Shown one piece after another: positions 1-7,544 of a stretch of DNA of 64,000 bases. The notes beneath the pieces were generated by a model, which searched no databases, was not told the origin of the DNA, and saw only the letters and a list, made by a program, of their open reading frames with translations. The position numbers and the translations under genes were made by a program. The stretch comes from Natronosalvus vescus (GTDB taxonomy: Archaea; Halobacteriota; Halobacteria; Halobacteriales; Natrialbaceae): contig NZ_CP099546.1 in NCBI RefSeq assembly GCF_023973145.1, positions 2,666,001 to 2,730,000 on the forward strand, given 5' to 3'. Positions within the stretch are counted from its first letter, which is position 1. Each line of letters starts with the position of its first letter.

Positions 1-814
1 CGGATTCGCCCGCGTCGGTTTCGTCCTCGTCGACGACTTCCTCTTCGATGACCTCTTCGACGACGTCTTCGTCGATCTCGACGGTCTCTTCGGGCTCGTC
101 GACGGGTTCGTCCTCGACGTCAGCCTCGAGGTCGTCCTCGGGCTCTCCCTCGAGCAGTTCCTCGACGCCCTCGGCCGCGTTGGCCTCGACGGCATCGGGA
201 ACGACCTCTTCGGGATCCATGTCCTCGTGGATTCGGAAGTCGTCGGGCAGCTCGGCTCCTGGCGGGATGATCTTCACGTTGACACCGATGGTGCCGAGTT
301 TCATCACCGCGACGCCCTGGCCGTGGTCGACGACCTCTTCGGCGGGCTCGCCGTTGTGCTTGATGTAGCCACGGTTGAACTTCTCGACGCGCGAACGCGC
401 CCCCGTGACTTTCCCGGCGAGAACGATCTCTGCGCCGAGTGCGCCGGCGTCCATGATCCGGTCGATCGTGGTGTGACCGGCTTTCCGGAAGTACCAGCCA
501 CGCTCGAGCGCGTTGGCCAGGCGGTCAGCGACGATCCGAGCGTTCAGGTCGGGTTCGTCGACCTCCTGCACGTCGATCTGGGGATCGTCGAGGTTGAACT
601 TCTCCTCGAGTGCCGACGTGACCTTCCGGATGTTCTCACCGCCTTTGCCGATGACCATCCCCGGCTTCTCCGCTTTGAGGACGATCTGGGTACCCATCGG
701 CGTCTTGGCGACGTCCATACCACCGTAGCCTGCGCGGCCGAGTTCTTCGGCGAAGAACTCGTCGATCTGTGAGCGCTGCAGGCCGTTCTCGATGAATTCG
801 TGTTCGTCTGCCAT
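1..814 (-). CDS. rps3: 30S ribosomal protein S3 (uS3), C-terminus cut by window edge
   Basis: Small-subunit protein of the 30S head near the mRNA entry site. The reading frame starts at the ATG at 814 and stays open to base 1, giving 271 visible residues. A type-2 KH domain is recognisable from its GKGG loop (about residues 56-59), followed by the C-terminal S3 domain with GALGAEI and GKVTGARS-like segments. From about residue 215 the protein becomes an acidic Glu/Asp tail, a common haloarchaeal extension. The start codon shares a base with the rpl22 stop codon, so translation is probably coupled. The stop codon lies outside the window. Confidence 0.96.
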   Translation of the reverse strand, partial: MADEHEFIENGLQRSQIDEFFAEELGRAGYGGMDVAKTPMGTQIVLKAEKPGMVIGKGGENIRKVTSALEEKFNLDDPQIDVQEVDEPDLNARIVADRLANALERGWYFRKAGHTTIDRIMDAGALGAEIVLAGKVTGARSRVEKFNRGYIKHNGEPAEEVVDHGQGVAVMKLGTIGVNVKIIPPGAELPDDFRIHEDMDPEEVVPDAVEANAAEGVEELLEGEPEDDLEADVEDEPVDEPEETVEIDEDVVEEVIEEEVVDEDETDAGES

Positions 815-1302
815 TAGTCGTCACCCTCCTCGTCCTCGACGCCGTCTTCGGTCTGTGCGACGACGATTTCGACGTCGACCTGTGGGGTGTTCCAGGCGGA
901 CGCTCGCCCCATCGCACGCGGTTTGCGTCCGATGGACTCACCGACTTTGTGGGCGGCACAGTGGGCGATTTCCATCGACCCACCGTCGAAGCCCTGGTGG
1001 TCGGCGTTGGCCGACACGTTCTCGAGCAACTCGAGGAACGCGTTGCTGGCCTTCTCGGGGTAGCGTCCCGCGTCCCAGCCGTCGATGTCCGATCGGTGAC
1101 CGACGCCGGAGTTGTGCGAGCGGAACGGAACCGATCGCTCGCCCTCGATGACTGCCTCGAGGTACTCGGCTGCGTCGTCGACGGTTCGGCCTTTGATCTC
1201 GCGGGCGATCTCCTTGCTGTGCTTGTGGCTCATGTGACGCTCCCGGAGCATCGCTTTCGCGGTCGTGTCCGGATCGGCGTCGACTGAGTAGTTGATTCCC
1301 AT
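814..1302 (-). CDS. rpl22: 50S ribosomal protein L22 (uL22)
   Basis: Large-subunit protein lining the peptide exit tunnel. It has 162 residues, the archaeal/eukaryotic L17e-like length rather than the shorter bacterial form. It begins MGINYSV and contains the family segments AKAMLRERHMSHKHSKEI and SNAFLELLENVSANAD. It sits between rps19 (7-nt gap upstream) and rps3 (one-base overlap downstream), the normal archaeal S10-operon order. The acidic C-terminus is typical of haloarchaea. Confidence 0.96.
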   Translation of the reverse strand: MGINYSVDADPDTTAKAMLRERHMSHKHSKEIAREIKGRTVDDAAEYLEAVIEGERSVPFRSHNSGVGHRSDIDGWDAGRYPEKASNAFLELLENVSANADHQGFDGGSMEIAHCAAHKVGESIGRKPRAMGRASAWNTPQVDVEIVVAQTEDGVEDEEGDD

Positions 1303-1309
1303 GCGATGA

Positions 1310-1735
1310 TCACTTCAGTGGGACGAACTTCGAGGAACGCGTCGCCCCGATACCGGCCTGTCCGTGCGAGACGGACGATCGGGTGAGCTGGAACTCACCG
1401 AGGTAGTGGCCGATCATCTCGGGTTCGACGCGGACGCGCTCGAAGCTCTGTCCGGTGTATACGGCGAACGTCAGGCCAACGAACTCCGGCAGCACCGGCA
1501 TGTTGCGCAGGTGCGTCCGGATCGGCGAGTTGGCCGTCTCCTGTTCGTCTTTCTCGCGGGCCTTCTCGAGCAGCTTCTGCTGTTCGACCGAGAGCCCGCG
1601 CACGATACTCCGCCGCTGGCGTGCCGGAAGCACTTCAGCGACGTCTTCGAGCTCCATCTCCTGGAGCTCCTCGAGCGTGTGGCCGCGGTAGGTGAACTCC
1701 TCACCCTCACGACCGGTACGGTATTCCGAACTCAT
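1310..1735 (-). CDS. rps19: 30S ribosomal protein S19 (uS19)
   Basis: Small-subunit head protein that pairs with S13. It has 141 residues with the archaeal N-terminal extension ([17 protein letters not shown]) before the conserved core. The core carries [16 protein letters not shown] and the C-terminal [10 protein letters not shown] and [14 protein letters not shown] motifs. Its ATG overlaps the end of rpl2 by 4 nt (ATGA), which supports coupled translation in the ribosomal operon. Confidence 0.96.
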   Translation of the reverse strand: MSSEYRTGREGEEFTYRGHTLEELQEMELEDVAEVLPARQRRSIVRGLSVEQQKLLEKAREKDEQETANSPIRTHLRNMPVLPEFVGLTFAVYTGQSFERVRVEPEMIGHYLGEFQLTRSSVSHGQAGIGATRSSKFVPLK

Positions 1736-2454
1736 TTGTTTCCACCTCGACCGGTGCGCCGGGAGGCGATGTCACCGACTTTCCGTCCCGGCGGTGCGTT
1801 CTTCGAGACGGATTTCGGACGACCGGGGTGCTGGCGACCGCCACCACCGAATGGGTGGTCGACGGCGTTCATGGCGACCCCGCGAACGCGCGGCCACTTG
1901 ATCCCGCGGGCGCGCATTTTGTGGTACTTCTTCCCTGCCTTGACGAACGGCTTCTCCGTGCGGCCGCCACCGGCGACGACGCCGATGGTGGCACGGCACT
2001 GGGGATCGAGCCGCTTGACTTCGCCACTTGGCAGCTGGACGACCGCAGCCTTGCGGTCGTGGGTGATCAGATCCGCGTTGACGCCGGAGGCGCGAGCGAA
2101 CTTGCCGCCGTCGCCCGGCTTGGCCTCGACGTTGCAGACCGGAACCCCTTCGGGGATCTCCGCGAGTGGGAGCGTGTTCCCCGGCTTGATCTCGGCTGAG
2201 ACGCCGACCTGGATCTCCTCGCCGACGGCGACGCCCTCGGGAACGAGGACGAGTCGCTGCTCGCCGTCTTCGAACTCGATCGCGGCGATCGGTGCCGAGC
2301 GTGCAGGGTCGTGTTCGATGCTGACCACGGTACCGGAGACGACGTCGCTGTCTTCGGTCGTCTTGTGGTCGAGCTTCGCCTTGTATCGGTGCGATGGGGC
2401 ACGGAACGTCGGGGAACCACGCCCTCGTCGCTGTCCAAAGATGCGTCGTCCCAT
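1732..2454 (-). CDS. rpl2: 50S ribosomal protein L2 (uL2)
   Basis: Large-subunit protein needed for subunit association and peptidyl-transferase function. It has 240 residues, the usual archaeal length. The conserved C-terminal segment [16 protein letters not shown], with the functionally important histidines, is present near residues 195-210, and the N-terminus [14 protein letters not shown] is typical. It directly abuts rpl23 and overlaps rps19 by 4 nt. Confidence 0.97.
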   Translation of the reverse strand: MGRRIFGQRRGRGSPTFRAPSHRYKAKLDHKTTEDSDVVSGTVVSIEHDPARSAPIAAIEFEDGEQRLVLVPEGVAVGEEIQVGVSAEIKPGNTLPLAEIPEGVPVCNVEAKPGDGGKFARASGVNADLITHDRKAAVVQLPSGEVKRLDPQCRATIGVVAGGGRTEKPFVKAGKKYHKMRARGIKWPRVRGVAMNAVDHPFGGGGRQHPGRPKSVSKNAPPGRKVGDIASRRTGRGGNK

Positions 2455-2709
2455 CTAGAACACCCCGATTCTGGAGGCGACTTCCTGGGCATCGTCGTCC
2501 GCGCCCAGGGTCACCGTTGCTTTCTTCTTTCCGTTCATCGTGATCTGTGTGTTCACGCTGTCGACCTCGACGTCGAAGCGCTCCTCGACGGCATCCCGAA
2601 TCTCGGGCTTGCTGGCGTCGACGTTGACGAGGAATTGGAGCTTGTTCTCGAAGTCCATGTCGTTCATGGCCTTCTCGGTGACGAGCGGGAATTCGATGAT
2701 GCCGCTCAT
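2455..2709 (-). CDS. rpl23: 50S ribosomal protein L23 (uL23)
   Basis: Exit-site protein that docks SRP and other factors at the tunnel mouth. At 84 residues it is the compact archaeal form. It contains VTEKAMNDMDFENKLQF near the start and VDVNAS/PEIRDAVEERF/VEVDSVNT-like elements of the family core. It starts at an ATG overlapping the rpl4 stop by 4 nt and ends where rpl2 begins. Confidence 0.95.
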   Translation of the reverse strand: MSGIIEFPLVTEKAMNDMDFENKLQFLVNVDASKPEIRDAVEERFDVEVDSVNTQITMNGKKKATVTLGADDDAQEVASRIGVF

Positions 2710-3458
2710 CGCTGGCTCACCTCCTCGACGGCGCTTTCGGTCCAGACCGTCAGTCGGCCGGGCTGGGTGCCCGGTGCCAGATCCTCCGCGTTGACTTCGG
2801 CGGCCGTCACCACGTCGGCTCCCGCGAGGTTGCGGGCGGCGCGCGATGGGCCGGTCTCGCTCGAGGTCACGAAGAGAATCGATTTGGGCTGTTTGTGCTT
2901 GCGGCCACGGAGTTTCCCCTGGCCGGCTCGAACGCTGCGGCCGTCGTCGGCGCGCTCAATGTCGGCGTCGACGCCGACGGCCTCGAGGAAGGAGACGACC
3001 TCCTTCGTCTTCACGAGGTCTTCGAAGTCGTCGCTGACGACGAGCGGAAGTTCCGCGTCGTCATCGAAGACGTGACCACGCTCGGCGACGACGTCTGCGT
3101 CGGTCGTCGCGGCGATGGCGCTTCGGATGGCCAGCTGGCGTTCTTTCTTGTTGATCGATTCGGACTGGTCTTTCTCGGCTTTTGGCGGGTGGGCCTTCCG
3201 TCCCTTGACCGTCTGGGGGACGCGTCGTCCGCGTCCGTTCTGACGGGGGACGTGAGCCATCCCGCGGCCGCTGCCAAACGATTCGGCGGGAGTTCGCATC
3301 CCCGCGAACTCGTCGGCACCGTACGTCTGTTTACTGTTTGCCTGGGAGACGCGAACCGCGCGGGCGATCAGATCCGGGCGGTACTCCGTTTCGAAGACCG
3401 CCGGGAGCTCGATCTCCCCCGCGTCGTCGCCGTCCAGGTTTCGTACTGTTGCGTTCAT
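2706..3458 (-). CDS. rpl4: 50S ribosomal protein L4 (uL4)
   Basis: Large-subunit protein whose long loop reaches the exit tunnel. It has 250 residues, the archaeal L4e length. The loop region is recognised from SFGSGRGMAHVPRQNGR and RRVPQTVKGRKAHPPK, and the globular core from AIRSAIAATTDADVVAERG. It lies 3 nt after rpl3 and overlaps rpl23 by 4 nt in the same operon. Confidence 0.96.
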   Translation of the reverse strand: MNATVRNLDGDDAGEIELPAVFETEYRPDLIARAVRVSQANSKQTYGADEFAGMRTPAESFGSGRGMAHVPRQNGRGRRVPQTVKGRKAHPPKAEKDQSESINKKERQLAIRSAIAATTDADVVAERGHVFDDDAELPLVVSDDFEDLVKTKEVVSFLEAVGVDADIERADDGRSVRAGQGKLRGRKHKQPKSILFVTSSETGPSRAARNLAGADVVTAAEVNAEDLAPGTQPGRLTVWTESAVEEVSQR

Positions 3459-3461
3459 GGT

Positions 3462-4481
3462 TTAGCCCTGGTTGGATGCGGTGGAGACGTAGCGCACCTC
3501 GGGATCGAGACGCGGCTGGCCTCCGGGTCGGATCGCCGGGCGGAAGCGCAGGAGGCGCTTGTTCGGCCCGGGGAGCGAGCCCTTGATCAACGCGTGTGGG
3601 CCGTCGACTTCGCCGTAGTTGACGAAGCCGCCGTCGACCGTCGCGTCGTCGCCGTCGCCGATATCGACGAGGCGCTTGTTGAGCTCCGTCCGCTGGTGGT
3701 AGCCGGTTTGTCCCTGCTGGGGAACCGTCGAGCGGACGCGGCTCGGGTTCCACGGGCCAAGGTTACCGATGCGGCGACGCCATCCCTGCCGGGCGTGTTT
3801 GCCCTTGCGCTTCTGGACGCCCCATCGCTTGACGGGACCCTGGGTACCCTTGCCTTTCGTGACGCCGCTGGCGTCGACGTACTCGCCGGCGCGGAACACG
3901 TCGTTCATGACGTGTTCGCCGCCCTCGGCGATCGTCTCGAGCGCGAAGTCGACGCGTTCCTCGACGGAACCGCCGCCGACGCGCGTCTCCATGACGTCGG
4001 GTTTCTTCTTCGGAACCGAGGGGACGCTGCCTGGAACGGTGTGAGTGATGACGCGAACGTCGTCGACGCGACCCTCCTCGAGGAGGCCGCGGAGTTCGTC
4101 CTCCGCAGCGTCGGCGTCGTACTCGTCGCCGGGCAGGTCGAGGACGCGCTCGAGTTCGTCGACGAACTCGGTCGTCCAGACCTCGGTGATCGGTTGCTGT
4201 CCATACGGTGTGTGTTCATACGCACGCAGAGCGACGGCGCGCATTGGCGGCGTCTCCACGATGGTGACGGGAACGGTCTGTTCCATTCCCTCGGTCGGCG
4301 AGTTTGCGGTGTCGTCGACCATTACCACGTGGGTCATGCCGGCCTTGTAGCCCGCGAAGCCCTGGAGCGATGGCTGTCCGTCGTCGTCCGGCCACGAGTT
4401 GAAGCGTGGAACCTCGCTGGTTGCCCGTTTCCGTGGGCCGAACCCGAGTGAGCCTTTGCGTGGTGCGTTTGGTTGTGGCAT
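3462..4481 (-). CDS. rpl3: 50S ribosomal protein L3 (uL3)
   Basis: Large-subunit assembly protein. It has 339 residues, the archaeal/eukaryotic length. It starts MPQPNAPRKGSLGFGPRKRA and carries the family segments GYKAGMTHV, GVTKGKGTQGPVKRWG and RKGKHARQGWRRRIGNLGPW. It is the first ribosomal-protein gene of the minus-strand operon, 4 nt after the SPOUT methyltransferase gene, so the operon promoter is probably the one upstream of that gene. Confidence 0.96.
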   Translation of the reverse strand: MPQPNAPRKGSLGFGPRKRATSEVPRFNSWPDDDGQPSLQGFAGYKAGMTHVVMVDDTANSPTEGMEQTVPVTIVETPPMRAVALRAYEHTPYGQQPITEVWTTEFVDELERVLDLPGDEYDADAAEDELRGLLEEGRVDDVRVITHTVPGSVPSVPKKKPDVMETRVGGGSVEERVDFALETIAEGGEHVMNDVFRAGEYVDASGVTKGKGTQGPVKRWGVQKRKGKHARQGWRRRIGNLGPWNPSRVRSTVPQQGQTGYHQRTELNKRLVDIGDGDDATVDGGFVNYGEVDGPHALIKGSLPGPNKRLLRFRPAIRPGGQPRLDPEVRYVSTASNQG

Positions 4482-4485
4482 TCTA

Positions 4486-5358
4486 TCACGCTCTCAGTGA
4501 GAGGGGAGCGAGCGTGGCGAACAGAGCTTCCTCCGTTCGCACGACGTCGCTGCCCTGATGCGGAACCGTATTGAGCCAGAGGTCGAACCCCGTTTCCAGA
4601 TCGTTGGGTTCGACGTTTGCGTCGTCCGCGACACCGTAGGCGGCTTCGATAGCCGCCTGGTCGATGCCGAGGATGTCCGGCAGTCCTCGTTCGGGTGCGC
4701 CGAAGGCGACGGTCATGCCGTCCCGTTCGACGTTCCCGGCCAGCGTTTCGAGCCGCCCGATGGTGAGTTCTTCACCGAATCGGGAGGCGGCGATCCGAAC
4801 GCCGGCGTCCTCACGGCCGAGTGCTGCCGATAGGTTCGTGCGTTCGACGCTGAATCCCGGTGGGGATTCATCGACGAGCTTCGCCCGAACCGGTCGTCGC
4901 GAAGAGATCCTGACGGTTACGCGCTCCCCCTCCTCGACCACCATCGACGGCGGTGCGTTGAGGGAGATCGGGTGTTGCAGTCCGCAATTGACCCGGACGC
5001 GCCCTTCAGGTCCGACCTCGGTCACGATCCCTTGTCTTTTCGACCCCGAACCGTTCGATTCGGAGCCGGTCTGTGACGGGGCACGGAGCGGCGGTAAGAC
5101 GCCCACGGCCTCCAGTTCGTCCCGCCTGTCCCAGACCTCCTTTCGAAGGTACGGGGGTGTTGTGGCGTACCGCAAGACGGTTTCGACGAACCCATCGCCA
5201 AATCGACCGGTATCGCCCCCCGGATCGGGGTAGACGATGAGGCGGTCGACCCGGAAGATCGTCGCCGCACGGGCGACGTAACCGAGTTTGCGAGTGGCCT
5301 CGCGTTTGTCCTCGGCTTCCCGGCTGAGTGACGACGGCACGAGTACGCTTGTGGTCAT
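4486..5358 (-). CDS. SPOUT-superfamily RNA methyltransferase leading the S10 operon
   Basis: Predicted RNA methyltransferase of the Methyltrn_RNA_3 family (related to human SPOUT1/C9orf114), 290 residues. Near the N-terminus lie VLVPSSLS and ARAATIFRVDRLIVYPD. A small OB-like insert follows (residues about 108-160), then the knot region with VAFGAPERGLPDIL and the C-terminal FDLWLNTVPHQGSDVVRTEE, typical of the SPOUT fold. The open frame extends upstream to 5475, but the ATG at 5358 fits the family start and lies 54 nt after a good TATA box. Proximity to rpl3 is a conserved haloarchaeal arrangement. The RNA substrate is not shown by the sequence. Confidence 0.85.
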   Translation of the reverse strand: MTTSVLVPSSLSREAEDKREATRKLGYVARAATIFRVDRLIVYPDPGGDTGRFGDGFVETVLRYATTPPYLRKEVWDRRDELEAVGVLPPLRAPSQTGSESNGSGSKRQGIVTEVGPEGRVRVNCGLQHPISLNAPPSMVVEEGERVTVRISSRRPVRAKLVDESPPGFSVERTNLSAALGREDAGVRIAASRFGEELTIGRLETLAGNVERDGMTVAFGAPERGLPDILGIDQAAIEAAYGVADDANVEPNDLETGFDLWLNTVPHQGSDVVRTEEALFATLAPLSLRA

Positions 5359-5412
5359 ACCGCGACTTCGGCGCCTCGTCACTAGACTGTAGCGATGTGT
5401 TACGGATAGGCT

Positions 5413-5419
5413 CTTAAAA
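5413..5419 (-). promoter_or_regulatory. TATA box for the SPOUT methyltransferase-S10 operon
   Basis: On the minus strand the sequence reads TTTTAAG, the classic haloarchaeal TATA element. The ATG at 5358 is 54 nt downstream, which predicts a short leader of about 30 nt. It is the only clear promoter upstream of rpl3 and probably drives the whole ribosomal operon. Confidence 0.65.
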
Positions 5420-5553
5420 GGGTAGCGGATTCGATTCCCGGCTGTGAGCCGTTCACAGGGCAGAATTCGTGACACTCGGGCACACGAGACGGTACGTCAC
5501 CGGTCGCTCGGTTCCAGCCGATGTACGGGAGTCTAAAGAAAACAGCGAGAGTT

Positions 5554-5575
5554 CCACGGGTCACCTGACCCGTGG
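5554..5575. repeat. Left-end subterminal hairpin of the IS200/IS605 element
   Basis: A perfect 10-bp stem, CCACGGGTCA paired with TGACCCGTGG, closed by a 2-nt CC loop. The same stem (9 bp, 4-nt loop) recurs at 7422-7443. Y1 transposases of this family recognise such hairpins as single-stranded DNA. Confidence 0.8.
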
Positions 5576-5594
5576 GTGAATCGCGTACGCTCGC

Positions 5595-6042
5595 CTAATG
5601 TTCAGTATCCTCGATATACCGACGAACCACGTCCTCGGAAACTGCACCCGTTGTTCCGACGTAGTAGCCATCCTTCCACAGGCCACTTCCCCAGAAATAC
5701 CGCTGTTTGAGTTCAGGATGACGCTTGAGAACCGTTCGTCCCGAGTAACCTTTGAATTGTTTCGCTATCTCGGCAGGACTCCATTTCGGGCCGGTCTTCA
5801 CGAACAAGTGAACGTGGTCGGGGGCAATCTCCATCGACACAATCTCGTGACCGAATCGCTCGGCAGTTCCTTGGAACAATTCCGCAAGTTCGTCTCGAAC
5901 GAACTCCAACATCTCGTGTCGGTACTAAGCGGAGCGAAGCTCCGCGTGGTACGCAAAGCTCTGCTTTGCTTGACTTCGGGCACCACACGAAATGATACTT
6001 ACACAGACTAATCGAATGTGCATGACTCCTGTATTCTCCCAT
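5595..6042 (-). pseudogene. tnpA: TnpA Y1 (HUH) transposase, broken by a 49-bp insertion
   Basis: An IS200-type transposase that would be about 132 residues. The N-terminal part from ATG 6042 reads MGEYRSHAHSISLCKYHFVW and ends at CPK. The rest resumes in another frame at YRHEMLEFVRDELAELF, contains the HUH motif in DHVHLF and the C-terminal GYYVGTTGAVS region with the candidate catalytic tyrosine, and stops at 5595. Removing bases 5925-5973 joins CPK to YRHE in frame and restores a normal family member. The inserted bases shift the frame and bring a TAG stop. Apart from the insertion the gene looks recent and undecayed. Confidence 0.88.
5925..5973. repeat. 49-bp tandem-hairpin insertion inside tnpA
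   Basis: On the minus strand the insert holds two perfect 7-bp hairpins with 3-nt loops, GCAAAGC-AGA-GCTTTGC and GCGGAGC-TTC-GCTCCGC, separated by GTACCAC and flanked by TCAA and TTAG. Excising exactly this segment restores the TnpA frame. No flanking target duplication is obvious. A miniature palindromic element or a replication/repair product are both possible. Confidence 0.7.
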
Positions 6043-6085
6043 CCTAATCCCCACTTTTATTATCATTTGATTCGATAGTCAAGGT

Positions 6086-7402
6086 ATGGGTATCGAAGAA
6101 GTCACGAAGACCGCACGCACTCGACTCTGCATAGAGTCTGGTGAGCGGTCGTGGCTCAAAGATGCCCGCTTCACCGCACGAGACATCGCCAACGACACAC
6201 TCCGACTCAAACAAGACGGATACAACCGTACTGAGATTCAGAAGGAAGTTGACCGCGATGACTTCCTTCGGAACAACAAGTGCGCGGTCGTCGGGAAAGC
6301 CCTGCAAGCGTGGGATTCCTACAAAGAACTCCTCAACTGGTGGCACGACCAAGACAACACTCACGTCGGAAAACCGTCGCCACCCGCCACGGACAAGAAA
6401 GGAGCCTACCCACTTGTCATGGCGCACACCGAAGGCTACCGCCTCACCTACAACGACGAGGATGACCGGGTTCAGTTCCGTGTGAGTCCGAAGCCGTACA
6501 AGAAGGTGAAAGGGCACCTTCGAGGGCGACCGGAAGACCTTGCGTTGATTGGGGAATCCTTGACGGAGGATGAGTGGTCGTTGGGACAGGCTGAACTTGT
6601 GTACCGAGATGGCGTGTACTACCTACACGTCACGGTTAAAACAGAGGTTGAGGTGCCTGAACCCGAAGACGCTGACACTCTCGTCGGCGTCGATATTAAC
6701 GAGCGCAACATCGCTCTCACCGCTCTTAATCGTGAGACGATGGACACGCTCGGAACACTCGTGCTTGACTACGGTACGGTGAAAGCCGAACGCCAACGCT
6801 ACCACACCATCACGAAACGCTGTCAAGAACACGGCCAACACTCCATCCATCACCAACTCGGGGAGAAAGAAGAACGCTACACTGAGTGGGTTCTTCACCG
6901 GCTGTCTCGGGTTGTGGTGGAGTTCGCCCAACAGTTCTCGAACCCAGTTATCGTGTTCGAGGACTTGAGTGGGATTCGAGACGCCATCAAGTACGGTACG
7001 TACATGAATCGGCGTCTGCACAAACTCCCGTTCCATAAGTTCGAGAAGCAGGTTCGCTACAAGGTGACGTGGAATCAGATTCCGTGTGAGACGGTTGAGT
7101 CGCCGTACAACTCGAAGTCGTGTTCGTGTTGTGGACACCGTGGTTACCGTCAAGGTCGGCGGTTCCGGTGTACGAATGATTCGTGTGAGGTTCAGCAAGA
7201 CCATGCTGACCGGAACGCGAGTGTGAATGTGGCGTGGCGAGCGTGGGCGAAACATGCTGGTGTAGATGTTGAATCAGTTAATTACCGGACTCGCAAAACC
7301 CAACCGTTTGTTCGGAAGGTGAGCCTGTCTGGGTCGGGGCGCTCTGTAAACCGCCCATCCTCATCCCGCGACATCGTGTCGCGTGGAGTGCTATCGGCAT
7401 AG
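6086..7402 (+). CDS. tnpB: TnpB RNA-guided nuclease, intact
   Basis: IS200/IS605 accessory protein of the family ancestral to Cas12, 438 residues. The split RuvC site is complete: Asp in LVGVDINERN (about residue 210), Glu in VIVFEDLSGI (about 295) and Asp in QDHADRNASVN (about 375). A four-cysteine zinc ribbon (CSCCGHRG ... CTNDSCE) lies between the last two. The N-terminal half has the usual helical and beta REC/WED-like region. TnpB proteins are known to cut DNA guided by a RNA from the element's right end. The divergent 43-nt gap to tnpA contains an AT-rich promoter-like stretch (CTTTTATTAT). No frameshift is seen, in contrast to tnpA. Confidence 0.93.
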   Translation: MGIEEVTKTARTRLCIESGERSWLKDARFTARDIANDTLRLKQDGYNRTEIQKEVDRDDFLRNNKCAVVGKALQAWDSYKELLNWWHDQDNTHVGKPSPPATDKKGAYPLVMAHTEGYRLTYNDEDDRVQFRVSPKPYKKVKGHLRGRPEDLALIGESLTEDEWSLGQAELVYRDGVYYLHVTVKTEVEVPEPEDADTLVGVDINERNIALTALNRETMDTLGTLVLDYGTVKAERQRYHTITKRCQEHGQHSIHHQLGEKEERYTEWVLHRLSRVVVEFAQQFSNPVIVFEDLSGIRDAIKYGTYMNRRLHKLPFHKFEKQVRYKVTWNQIPCETVESPYNSKSCSCCGHRGYRQGRRFRCTNDSCEVQQDHADRNASVNVAWRAWAKHAGVDVESVNYRTRKTQPFVRKVSLSGSGRSVNRPSSSRDIVSRGVLSA

Positions 7403-7443
7403 GCTGGGGGAACAAGAAAAGCCACGGGTCACCCGACCCGTGG
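7300..7443 (+). ncRNA. Candidate omega-RNA scaffold at the tnpB 3' end
   Basis: TnpB guide RNAs come from the 3' end of tnpB and the IS right end, with the guide just outside the element. Here the last part of tnpB carries a 7-bp hairpin CGCGACA-TCG-TGTCGCG (7367-7383), and the right-end hairpin follows at 7422-7443. The position and structures fit, but transcription and boundaries are inferred, not seen. Confidence 0.4.
7422..7443. repeat. Right-end subterminal hairpin of the IS200/IS605 element
   Basis: A 9-bp stem CCACGGGTC / GACCCGTGG with an ACCC loop, nearly identical to the left-end hairpin at 5554-5575 and 19 nt after the tnpB stop codon. Confidence 0.78.
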
Positions 7444-7544
7444 TCGTTTACGGGGTAGTTAAACGGTGGTCTCGAGTGCAACCGTCGCCAGCGCGGTCTT
7501 AGCGAGACTATTAACAAGTGCGACAGGAGCCTGGGGTTTCAGCA

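Larger units (their letters stand above)
5545..7450. mobile_element. IS200/IS605-family insertion sequence (tnpA pseudogene plus tnpB)
   Basis: Divergent tnpA (minus) and tnpB (plus) are flanked by near-identical subterminal hairpins at 5554-5575 and 7422-7443, in the same orientation at both ends as in single-strand transposing IS200/IS605 elements. These elements make no target duplication, so the exact tips are uncertain to about 10 nt. The element sits between the ribosomal operon promoter and a lipoprotein gene. TnpA is disrupted, so the copy is unlikely to move by itself, though TnpA from another copy could act on its ends. Confidence 0.85.

Noticed and set aside
1-368. Ser/Thr-rich plus-strand frame at the left edge
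   Set aside because: Antisense of the acidic tail of rps3.
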